Positions 20,845 through 29,654 of a DNA stretch of 64,000 nucleotides are shown here, one piece after another. Numbering within the stretch: position 1 is the first letter of the stretch; every line of letters starts with the position of its first letter. The notes below the pieces were generated by a model. The model had not been told where the DNA came from and did not search any database. It was given only the letters and a program-made list of their open reading frames with translations. The DNA is from Gamsiella multidivaricata (lineage: Eukaryota > Mortierellomycota > Mortierellomycetes > Mortierellales > Mortierellaceae). The DNA lies in the NCBI RefSeq assembly GCF_025024155.1, contig NW_026251777.1:1-64000 (forward strand), read 5' to 3'. Made by a program: the position numbers and the translations under genes.

Positions 20845-23265
20845 ATGAAACTCGATGACCGTTTGCATATTATCTTGACTACGATGGCCACCCATAACCT
20901 CACCTTGGGCAAATTTTTGAAGGCGTGCTTTGCATCGAAGGACCCAAGAGTGCAGTTCAAGATATCGCGTTTTCTCGACAGCACTGGCCCAGCAGGACTC
21001 GTGCAGGCCTTATCGGAAGGAGTTACGGAACCCAGGCCAGTCGCGGCTGTCATGGAGTCAGCTATCAATCTTGTCGTCAAACATTGCACGGCCGAACTCG
21101 ATAGTGCTCGTTCGAGTCGCAGCTTGCATCTCCCCTCAACCTCCATCACCGCAGCCAGCGCGACAGGATTTGAGCTTACCACCTTCAGCAAACGCATCCA
21201 ACGAGCCGCCCCTTTTCTTTTTCGACTACTGATCGGCTTGGCGAGCATCAATACAGCTACCACTCGGTCAGTTCCAACAGTCATCACGGTCATGTCCAGC
21301 ATGTTTCTATTTCTTCGCAACCAGCATTGTAATTACTTTCAGATGATCATGGGGCTCTACATGTTCAGTAAAGGTGCGTCACGACTACTCATCAACCTAT
21401 TTTCAAGGGCTGCCCTATCGGTCTCGTACTCAACCATTTTAACCGGCCTCAGGTCCTTAACAACGGACGCCTCCAAAAAAGTTCAAGCGGCAGTCAAAGA
21501 GAAGGATTGGTATGTCGTCTACGACAACATCAACATCGCTTTCCGTAGGTCAGACCAGCGACTCCTGAATACAGATACTTTCGAGAATGGAGCGTTGGCG
21601 ACCATCATCATTTGCGATACTCACTGCGAGCCCGATCTTGACGACAACCCCGCTCGACACCTTACCCTGGACCACCTCATTCCCCACGCGGATAATGAAG
21701 ATCATCTCAGGCTGGTTTTTCGGCACCATCTGACTAAGGTGCTTAATCGACGCATTCCGGCGCTTGATTCGCGCCCCGAATGCGTGATGCCTGCCCCCAC
21801 GAAAAGGCTGCTTCCATATAATGCAACAACCACTTTTCCTTTGCCTTCAATGAACATTGATCAGTCTTCCATCCAAGGGAATCAAGAGATCCTCAATGCT
21901 ATCATGGAGAGCGCACTGGAGTTACCGCCAGAGTGGTTCAATAACCGGAGACTCATTCTCGCAGGAGACCAACTAACTGTCAGCCGACTTCGATCGTTAA
22001 AACAGTTGCGCTGGGATGACGTCTCTACATACCATCGACTGGATTGGGCGATCCCAGTGATGCAGCTCTTTCATATGCAGATGCTTTTAGCCTCGACCAT
22101 CCTTCGGACTCATTATGGCTCTATGTCTGCACCCGGATCCTTGGCGTACAATGCGGTAATGCTTGGAAGGAAACGAGTCAATTTGGACAAGCCCGACTTT
22201 CACGCCACAGATGAGCTCCTCCGACACACTTTTGACGGCATAGTTTTGCGGCTCTGGGAGATAGAGATGGGGCATGATGATATAGAATCGTTTGCATTCG
22301 AAGGGAGTGCTGACGAGCTCAAGGACTTCGTTGATCGTAAGGTCACTATCATCCTGGAGAGGTATTTTACCACAGTAAACTTGGACCAGCTTAACGGCAC
22401 AGCCTCCAGGAACGCTGCCTTATTTCTGCGAGACATGATGGTCTACATGGAATTATCGTCTGCCATCAAATGTGGCGATATTGGGCGCATTGAGGAGAGC
22501 ATTCGATGGATCACAATCATTTTTCAGGCTGGCTCAACCATGAACTATGCCAACGAACTTCTTCACTTTCACTGCGGTCTATTCCATTCCTGGTCTGAGC
22601 AGACAAAGCTCGCTGTGATGTCCTCGTTGCTGGTGAACACGTCAGGCCAGAAGGATAGGTTTCTGCCAGCGGATCTTTTCCAGGAGCACATGAACCTCCA
22701 GGTAAAGACCATTCACGCCGCTAAAGGAAGCAACGCCAGCTGGGAGTTTATCGCGAAAGCCGTGTCGACCAATGTTGGCGTGTTTGCTTCTATCGAGAGA
22801 ACGTTGGAGACGCAGTTCGAGGTCCCCAAGAGTGGGAGCAAACACGCACAAGTATCTGCGGCAGCAGACATCCGGAGCATCATCTCATCACTCAAGGCAA
22901 CCGCCATTCTGATGAGGGATATACCCCTATCTCATGAATGTCACAAGGACCTGACTCCAGTGACAGATTTGTTTGTAAAGGGTATTGTCAAGCTGTCAGA
23001 GGGGAAGCGCCTTCAATCATTCCTTGCCGCCCATGCCCGAAATCATAGCCGCCCCACAGAACCGATGGATATTGCTGTCGACATGGATAAGGCTTCACTT
23101 TTTGCCGGTTCAGGATCTGACGTGAATATGACTGGAGAAGCAAGGCAGTATCAATGCGACGACCATGACGAGTGTGCCATAGAACACTATTTACATGACA
23201 ATAACATGGGACCGGCGCAGGAACTAGTCTTTGACATTGATGTGTATCTGGGAGAATTAGAATGA
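20845..23265 (+). CDS. E3 DUF6589 protein, putative transposase
   Basis: An intronless 806-aa protein; ATG 20845 is the first in-frame ATG. The domain shows VYDNINIAFR (D227), AGDQLT (D375), PDFHATDELLRH, FRDMMVYMEL-like and AIKCGDIGR blocks, NYANELL (E571), LVNTSGQ and DLFQEHMN. It is the shortest of the three and lacks both the E1 repeat insertion and the E2 lysine-rich leader, so it probably shows the minimal form. The tail is again acidic. Role in transposition is inferred from invariant acidic residues and from being one of only two genes in the element. Confidence 0.85.
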   Translation: MKLDDRLHIILTTMATHNLTLGKFLKACFASKDPRVQFKISRFLDSTGPAGLVQALSEGVTEPRPVAAVMESAINLVVKHCTAELDSARSSRSLHLPSTSITAASATGFELTTFSKRIQRAAPFLFRLLIGLASINTATTRSVPTVITVMSSMFLFLRNQHCNYFQMIMGLYMFSKGASRLLINLFSRAALSVSYSTILTGLRSLTTDASKKVQAAVKEKDWYVVYDNINIAFRRSDQRLLNTDTFENGALATIIICDTHCEPDLDDNPARHLTLDHLIPHADNEDHLRLVFRHHLTKVLNRRIPALDSRPECVMPAPTKRLLPYNATTTFPLPSMNIDQSSIQGNQEILNAIMESALELPPEWFNNRRLILAGDQLTVSRLRSLKQLRWDDVSTYHRLDWAIPVMQLFHMQMLLASTILRTHYGSMSAPGSLAYNAVMLGRKRVNLDKPDFHATDELLRHTFDGIVLRLWEIEMGHDDIESFAFEGSADELKDFVDRKVTIILERYFTTVNLDQLNGTASRNAALFLRDMMVYMELSSAIKCGDIGRIEESIRWITIIFQAGSTMNYANELLHFHCGLFHSWSEQTKLAVMSSLLVNTSGQKDRFLPADLFQEHMNLQVKTIHAAKGSNASWEFIAKAVSTNVGVFASIERTLETQFEVPKSGSKHAQVSAAADIRSIISSLKATAILMRDIPLSHECHKDLTPVTDLFVKGIVKLSEGKRLQSFLAAHARNHSRPTEPMDIAVDMDKASLFAGSGSDVNMTGEARQYQCDDHDECAIEHYLHDNNMGPAQELVFDIDVYLGELE

Positions 23266-23285
23266 GATCGTTAGAAAATAAATTC

Positions 23286-25238
23286 TTATTTTTTTTGTTT
23301 ATTAAAAAAGCCCTGGGGCGTCTGGACCTTGAAGTAGAGTTCTGGCCTTGCGCTAGGTAGCTGTCTCGGCCTCGGCTGTAAAAGAGAAGGAGCAGCCTGC
23401 CCTGACGATTCCTGGTCCGATTCAACTCCTATCTCGGTAAATGACAAGCGAGGGGGAGGCACTATCTTGTTGCAGTCAATATACCGCGTTCGAGATTGAC
23501 GAGTCGGCGTTAAAGGGTGCGGTATGAATACGACAGTGCCGCGCTGTGGGGTCGCTGGACATGCTGGAGTTGTTGGCTGCGATGGGTATGATCGTGGTAG
23601 CGATGGGTATGGTCGTGGTAGCGATGGGTATGGTCGTGGTAGCGATGGGTATGGTCGTGGTAGCGGTGTGTTTTTTTTTGCTTCTTGAACCTCAATATCG
23701 TTGTTGAATTTAACAAGACGATTGCCAAGGTCCTGCAAAAACTCGCTCTTCAGCGGCAGCCAACTTATGGTTGTCAGTATCGACTCCGGTGTTGTGATCC
23801 GACCGCACTTCTCTGCAAGTTTCTGAATCGTCGCGTCCGTCATCAGACATTCCGGAGTAAATAACATGAATTTTCCCCTGTAGTGTTCGTCAAAAGTTTG
23901 ATCTCTCCAGCTCATTATAATCTGCTTGGCTAGCTGCTTCTGGCCCGCCGTGCGAGGTTGTGTTGTTGCCTTCGTTGATGCGCTGCTTGAAGCCTCTGTG
24001 CCACAATCCTGCGCTGCATTTATCGCGTCCTTAGGTGCCTCCGTGTCCTCCTCTGGTGGTAAATCAGGGTGGCAGTTGTCGCAGCAGTGAGCATCAACAT
24101 CTCTGTGCGTGTTCTGGAATACCTCGTTGACGTATCTGCGGCGACAGCTGGAGATGGTCACGTAGTCACGAAGGAACGGGTCGACCAGCGAGGGCGCCTG
24201 TGAGGGAACAAGAAAGATGCTAATCCCCTGCAGTGCCGGGTTTCTTCCTGCTCTTCCCAGCCGCTGAAAAAGCACCGAGATGCTGCCAGGATATCCATAC
24301 TGGACGACACGTATGACGTCGCTGATATCGCAGCCCATTCCAGCTGCTTCCGTCGATAGCAATATGCAGACACGGTTTTGCTTGAAGTCCTCCATCTTGT
24401 TGCGCTTATACAGCTCTGACTTGGCCGCATGAAAGATTGCCACGCTATTGACTCCCACTAGCGCCTTGACGTAAACCGCGGCTGACTCGACTTCCATGAG
24501 AGTCTGAAAGTAAACAATCGTCTTGACCTTATCCTTCAGAAAAAAAAGGTCGTGAAAAGTGGAACGTCCATGCTTCATGATGCTAACAGTGTATTTAATG
24601 TTGATCCTATCGTTGCCTACATTGACGACGGTAGCGTTTTTGAACAGCATGGAACTGGTAAGCGTGGTAAGAAGCGCGGGCGGCAAGGTGGCAGATACTG
24701 CAAGGAACGAGACGTCAGGATGAGCCATAGCGCGCAATCGGCCAAGCTGACTGTAAGCCTGTCGAAAATCCATGCCCCAAGTTCCGACGCAGTGAGCTTC
24801 ATCGACGACGATATTGCGCAAACGACTTCTCCATCCTTTGTCCTGCCATAACGCTGATAGTCGTGAGCTCTTGAAGATAATCTCTGGAGAAGTAAACACG
24901 GCTCGATATTTTCCTGATGCCAAATCTGCGATATTGGTACGCGTTTCTTGCTTGATATTGATGCTGGGAATGCCAAGCGCAACAAGCTTTGAGTGTTGCT
25001 CGTCGCTTAAAACTTTGAGTGGGCTGACAATGAGAATGATGTCGTTCGGCCAAATGAGCAAAGGCAGAAAGTAAACCAGTGTTTTTCCCCATCCAGTGCC
25101 TGCAATCAAAATGCAGTCTTTCATCCGCCCTAACATTTCCACCACTTGTATTTGCTCTGCCCTTGGACGATACCCGAAAGCCGCCTGACAGATTTGAGCG
25201 GTGTCTTCTGGAAGCTGCCTCTTGCGGTGCGCCGCCAT
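23286..25238 (-). CDS. E3 RecQ-family DNA helicase
   Basis: A 650-aa helicase from ATG 25238 (MAAHRKRQ). Motifs: GTGWGKT (47-53), DEAH followed by CVGTWG, SAT, STEAAGMGCD, QRLGRAGRN, and CRRRY...CCDNC as zinc cluster. The tail contains tandem RPYPSLP repeats from a 21-bp minisatellite at about 23580-23662. Its stop is 20 bp from the stop of the DUF6589 gene. All catalytic motifs are intact. Confidence 0.9.
   Translation of the reverse strand: MAAHRKRQLPEDTAQICQAAFGYRPRAEQIQVVEMLGRMKDCILIAGTGWGKTLVYFLPLLIWPNDIILIVSPLKVLSDEQHSKLVALGIPSINIKQETRTNIADLASGKYRAVFTSPEIIFKSSRLSALWQDKGWRSRLRNIVVDEAHCVGTWGMDFRQAYSQLGRLRAMAHPDVSFLAVSATLPPALLTTLTSSMLFKNATVVNVGNDRINIKYTVSIMKHGRSTFHDLFFLKDKVKTIVYFQTLMEVESAAVYVKALVGVNSVAIFHAAKSELYKRNKMEDFKQNRVCILLSTEAAGMGCDISDVIRVVQYGYPGSISVLFQRLGRAGRNPALQGISIFLVPSQAPSLVDPFLRDYVTISSCRRRYVNEVFQNTHRDVDAHCCDNCHPDLPPEEDTEAPKDAINAAQDCGTEASSSASTKATTQPRTAGQKQLAKQIIMSWRDQTFDEHYRGKFMLFTPECLMTDATIQKLAEKCGRITTPESILTTISWLPLKSEFLQDLGNRLVKFNNDIEVQEAKKNTPLPRPYPSLPRPYPSLPRPYPSLPRSYPSQPTTPACPATPQRGTVVFIPHPLTPTRQSRTRYIDCNKIVPPPRLSFTEIGVESDQESSGQAAPSLLQPRPRQLPSARPELYFKVQTPQGFFNKQKK
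23580..23662 (-). repeat. 21-bp minisatellite in the E3 helicase gene
   Basis: Four near-perfect copies of GATGGGTATGGTCGTGGTAGC (plus-strand sense, 21 bp) encode the RPYPSLP heptapeptide on minus. Confidence 0.85.
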
Positions 25239-25265
25239 GGAGCCTGAAGTAAGAGACTGTTGCAG

Positions 25266-25612
25266 TTGAAGATGCAATGGCGGAAAGGTGGGAGTATAAA
25301 GAAAGGAGAGAAGAGATGAGAAAGAAGTGGAGCGTGTGTGTTAAAAGAATAGATGGACTGTGGGAGAGCATGCATGCATTCTTTTTTTTTTTTTTTTTTT
25401 TTTTCCAGTGCGGCAGACAATTTGCATGCAAAAGAACCACTTCACAGCCTATTTCCGACTTTGAAAAAATTGCTCTCCTTTTTTTTTCTGGTCCCTGCTA
25501 ATAACTCGAGTTCTATCCCAGCCTGAGAGAGAGAGAAAAGAGAGTGGTTGCCTTAAAAGGCAATCCAATTTCCACTCACGTGCTCTCGTCCTCAGGCTGG
25601 TTACGAGCCTAG
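25266..25612 (-). repeat. E3 right terminal inverted repeat
   Basis: It pairs with 20487-20833, with scattered mismatches inside and a perfect-looking outer 200 bp. It ends GGTTACGAGCCTAG. Confidence 0.8.
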
Positions 25613-25632
25613 GAACGAGCCTATTTAGGGGT
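25613..25632. repeat. E3 right duplication, E1 tip and E1 right duplication
   Basis: In order: GAACGAG (25613-25619, right duplication of E3), CCTA (25620-25623, last bases of E1), TTTAGGGGT (25624-25632, right duplication of E1). These 20 bases prove the nesting order. Confidence 0.85.
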
Positions 25633-25775
25633 CGCGTATCGATGTGTCAAAAGGGGCAATTGCTCAATGGGAGTACGTTGTCGATAGGGCACCTCTTCAA
25701 CGGGACACCAGATATACACCGGGGTGTATTTACATGACCATGAATAAACTACAGGACTATGTCGTTGAGAAGCAA

Positions 25776-28700
25776 TCATTCATCGATTTGAATCAGATAT
25801 GTCTGGCCCTTGGCCATCGTCAGCACAATCGAGTCTTCCTCGCGCGCAAACACCGCCGGCTTGGTCGACCCCTTGATCGACACATGAACCTTCTCAGCCG
25901 GCGTCTTCTCCTCGCCCCCCATCGTCGCGATCCTCACGTTCAGGACCGCAGCCTTCAACAATGTCAAGACCTCGACCCTCCGCACCTTCGCATTCTCCCA
26001 TGTCGCCGTAACATTATGACCCTCACGCGTCCTGAACCCCTGCACACCTCCCTTCTTCAACCACCGATCCGGAAGCCCAGTCTCTGCACCTGGCAGGATA
26101 TCGACAAAACCCGGTGCTCGACTCTGGATCAACATCTCCACAATCGCTGCTCCCATACCTAGCTGTCCTGAAAGTCCTTCTTTAAAATCGAGCAAGTTCG
26201 GGTACTTAATGCTATACCGCTTAAACAAGTCAAGTGCATTGTACGCCTTGGCCCCATCACCCAGACGCGCCCATGCAGCTGCGCGCCAGCTCTTGGGCCA
26301 ACCCAGGTCTTCCTCCGCCAATCCAAAGTCTCGCCTCGAAAGTGTCATCCGTGCAGCTTCCAACAGCTCATCCCGACCAACTTCCGTCTCGTTTCTGAGC
26401 AAGAAAATCTGATGCCCCGGATATACCGCCCAGAACGGCGCCAAGTGTCGATGCGCTTCGTTTGGATCATCCAGATCCAGATTCCACTCTTGAAGCTGGC
26501 CCCAGGCACCGATTTTTAGACCCGGCGATAGATCCGCAAGCGTACTCGTCAGATTCTGAATAAAAACTTTATCACGCTCACCCACAATCGAAATCGCCTC
26601 GAGTGTCGCGTTAAACAACTGCCAAATCAATTGCTGATCAAGCGCCGACCCCACCGTAAACGGCCCATGTTCTGGAGAATACGAAGGCGAGGTCAAGAAC
26701 GTTAGATTGCCCTGATACTGAACCAGCGAATCCAGCCAGAACTGCGATGCGCCCTTCATCAGCTTATAGGCGTGATCTCGCAGATAGTAATAGTCCTGCC
26801 CATAGAGGTACCGATCCCAGACATGCTGACACAGCCAAGCGCTCGCTGCTGGGAAGTAGAACGACTTTGGTTGTGCAGTCGGCCCAGTGTGCGCCCAGAT
26901 GTTCGAGTACGTGTACGCAGTCCATCCGCGGGCGCCGTGGTGTAGCTTTGCTGTATCTTGGCCACGCGGAAGCAAGAGATTCTCCATGAAGTCGACCAGA
27001 GGGGTCACGGTCTCGCCCAATCCGGTGCCCTCCGCCAGCCAGTAATTCATCTGCAGATCGATGTTCATCTTGTACCCATCGCTAATATCAAATACATCAC
27101 GATATTGTTAGTCAAGGTACGTTCCTCAACCCTATAGAAGCATCTTAGGGCGCTGCATAATAAACACGATGCCGGGCCTACCTTGGAGAATCTTCGTCCG
27201 CATCGGCATCCATCCTCCACACATTACGCCCGCTTATCGGCAAGGATCCCGGTCGTGAGGACGCTATGAGCAGGTAACGCCCGTACTGCACCATCAGCGC
27301 TTCCAGGTAACTCTCCTCATCTCCTGCTTTACCCTTACGGCTCGCCTTAATTAGCTCGTCTGTCGCCAATGCGTTCTCTGGTTGACCCAGATCCAAAGCG
27401 AACCCCAGAAACAAGCTCTGGTAATCCTGCACATGCTTTTGAATCTGGTCCACATAAAACATCGTCGTTGCCTTATCAACGATGCTAGCGAGTCGGATGT
27501 GCGGATCCGAGTCTTCAAAATTCGGGTACGCGCTTGCAGTCCAACCAGTGCCGATGGTGTAATATAATACAACAGCGTCGAAACTCAGCGCGACCACTTG
27601 ACGGTTATTCGACATCGAAACGCCCGTGGCGCCCTCAGGTTTGACGGCCACTTGTCCTTCGACAGTCATATTGTTGGACGCCAGTCGAGCACGCATGCCG
27701 AGTCGGTTGTGAATGTTCGTGTACTCAAGCCCTTGGGCGTGGAAGGAGTTGAGCGACACTTTGATGTTGATCGATTTCGGCTGGGAGGCCGTCATGCGCA
27801 TGACGCACACCGAATCCGGATAACTGCAAAAATGCTCTCTACAATACATAAAACGCAACAAAAGATGCTGTCAATCGCTTGGTCAAAACTGTCTACTCAA
27901 GGAGAGAGCGTCATAAATTTCGTCCCCGCACCTGGTATACTCGATATCACCGACCAAGAACGAGATCTTCGCCACGCCCGTCTCCAAATCCAGTTGACGC
28001 CTGTACCGTTCCACCTTCTCAAACGCATACATCTCCTCGACCACAATCTCACCAAATGCCTCCGGTCTTCCAAACCCTCGCTCATCGCCTTGCAGAGTCT
28101 TCACAATCGGTGATGAAGGCCTAATCACCTGTTTTTCCTTCAACGCGTCCCTAAACTCCTCCAATGCATCCAATCGTTCTCGCGCCTCGTCCTCTGCCGC
28201 ATTCCCGCCCCGATACTCGTACCCATCCTCATCACCGCCTTCCATCATCGATCCAAATTTCGATTTCCTGGCGGAACCGGGTCCACCGGACCAGCATGAT
28301 TCCTCATTCAGGACAAGTCTCTCAACATTAATGTTTCCTCCCACCAACACCTGCGTACGCCCGTTTCCGAGCAGGAATCCATCCTCCTCAACCGACTTTG
28401 CAGGTGTCCTGTACCAGAGTCTCCAGGTTGAGTTTCCTGGCTCGGCTGAAGCCTCAACCAATTGAGGTTCAACCTGCGAGCCTAGAATTGGGTGTACTGC
28501 ATCCAGATAACGCCTGTCTTGCTCTTCTAATTGAAGCCGTACCGACCTGTCGAGCGCATCATCCATGCTACCGTCGATAATTCCGTCGTTACCGAATTCT
28601 TCTTCCTGCTCATGATCATCAGAGAACACGGGAGACAGTGCGCCATCGAAATCCTGGATCTGAAACCCCTGTCCACTCGAGGAAAGAAACCGCTGGGGAT

Positions 28701-28866
28701 GATAGCCAGACTCTTGAACACCCTGCCCTAGTCGGTGGGGGATGAGTAAAGCGTCGACCGAAACTGCGCCCCCAAGGTTGTGGTGAAGGTCTTGTGTTGC
28801 CAAGAACAAAGTGACGAGCAAGGACAACCTGCAGCGACCTGTCCGTGTGGAGAGTTGTTGACCCAT
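25776..28866 (-). CDS. Secreted GH95-family glycoside hydrolase (alpha-L-fucosidase type)
   Basis: Exons 28866-27932, 27838-27182 and 27081-25776 join in phase to 966 codons including stop. The N-terminus (from ATG 28866, GQQLSTRTGRCRLSLLVTLFLA) looks like a signal peptide, so the enzyme is probably secreted. The N-terminal beta-sandwich block FLLGNGRTQVLVGG...LNEESCWSGGPG is characteristic of GH95, as is NIDLQMNYWLAE at the start of exon 3, which lies in the catalytic (alpha/alpha)6 barrel. Family members remove alpha-1,2-L-fucose or, in some clades, galactose from polysaccharides. An Asp/Glu-rich insertion occurs early (residues about 60-100). Both introns are short (93 and 100 bp). Substrate cannot be set from the sequence. 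Confidence 0.88.
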
Positions 28867-29654
28867 TGTCAAAAAGATATATGTTCTCCCCTATGCGACT
28901 TGTTTCTGCGCGTCTCGGTTACTGTCGCCGGTTGCTGCTGTTCGTTGGTGAGAATGTGAAATAGGAATGAGGTGAATGAGTATGAAGCACTGGGCAAACG
29001 TCAGGGCTCAGCGCCCCTGTGACCACTATTCAATTTGCTCGCACGGTGCTCTTGGCTCGTACGAGATCGTATAGCGGAAGGGATAGACACAAAAATTCAG
29101 GAACATACCTCTGTCGTCGGTGTGAGGGGTAAGGGAAATGACAAAGGAGGGAGGGACAAGGGGAAAGAAGGAGTAACAGAACAGGAGTAGAACAGGAGTA
29201 GACCATGTCAGGTAAACGCGAACATTGTCTGCTTCCGTCAGCATGGCCAATTTCAGTGCGGTGAAGAACATACTGCCCAGCTGTAACTGGCATCTTATTT
29301 TATTGTAAGAAAGACTCCTAAACCCTACTTTTAGATAAATCAAGTGCGTTCATGTGTCTGCATGTGGGAAGAGATATTATGGCGATGAATTCGCAAGGGA
29401 GGGTCGTGTAAAACTATTGGTATGGCGACTGGGAAATACAAGGAGATAAGTACAGATGGTGGTAGAGGGGAGAGGAGGTGTGACATGACTAAAACGCAGT
29501 GGTGGTTAAAGCGGGACAAGCAAAGAGAGGATAAACAAAAGTAGAAGCAAAAAAAGAAAAAAAAAATCATTCATCGAGTATAGTAGCGTATTGTGTGTCG
29601 GCGATAATGCCATCGCTTGTGGGTTTCGGGGGGGAGGTTGCCCCCGTCAAAAGC
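28867..29654. other. Intergenic
   Basis: No supported gene. It lies between the GH95 start and the kinase stop, both on minus, and should hold the GH95 promoter and the kinase 3' UTR. It includes C/T-rich tracts when read on minus. Confidence 0.5.

Larger units (their letters stand above)
20487..25612. mobile_element. E3: two-gene DNA transposon nested four bases from the end of E1
   Basis: A 5,126-bp element beginning CTAGGCTCGTAACC and ending GGTTACGAGCCTAG, flanked by a perfect 7-bp duplication GAACGAG. The inverted repeats (about 347 bp) carry visible mismatches in the inner 100 bp, so the arms have diverged more than those of E1 and E2. Gene content and orientation match E1 and E2. Confidence 0.88.
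7771..25623. mobile_element. E1: outer two-gene DNA transposon (DUF6589 + RecQ), host to E2 and E3
   Basis: E1 begins TAGGCTCGTTCCC at 7771 and ends GGGAACGAGCCTA at 25623. Its right terminus is split: ...GATGGGAA stops at 14031, E2 follows, ATGGAACGAG (20477-20486) remains between E2 and E3, and GAACGAGCCTA (25613-25623) follows E3. Without the nested elements and their duplications E1 is about 6.27 kb. It has perfect-looking 539-bp inverted repeats, a DUF6589 gene on plus, a RecQ helicase on minus, and TTTAGGGGT on both sides. It landed about 160 bp upstream of the WG/GW-eIF4A start, between that gene and the GH95 gene. Both genes are open, so E1 was probably autonomous before its end was split. 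Confidence 0.85.

Noticed and set aside
22087..23425. Minus-strand frames overlapping the E3 DUF6589 gene
   Set aside because: They are shadows; the plus-strand frame has the conserved domain and the full length.
7771..25623. Helitron or Starship interpretation of the helicase-bearing block
   Set aside because: Helitrons lack inverted repeats and target duplications and use a Pif1-type helicase fused to a HUH nuclease; Starships carry a tyrosine recombinase captain. Here the helicase is RecQ-type, separate, and ends are long inverted repeats.
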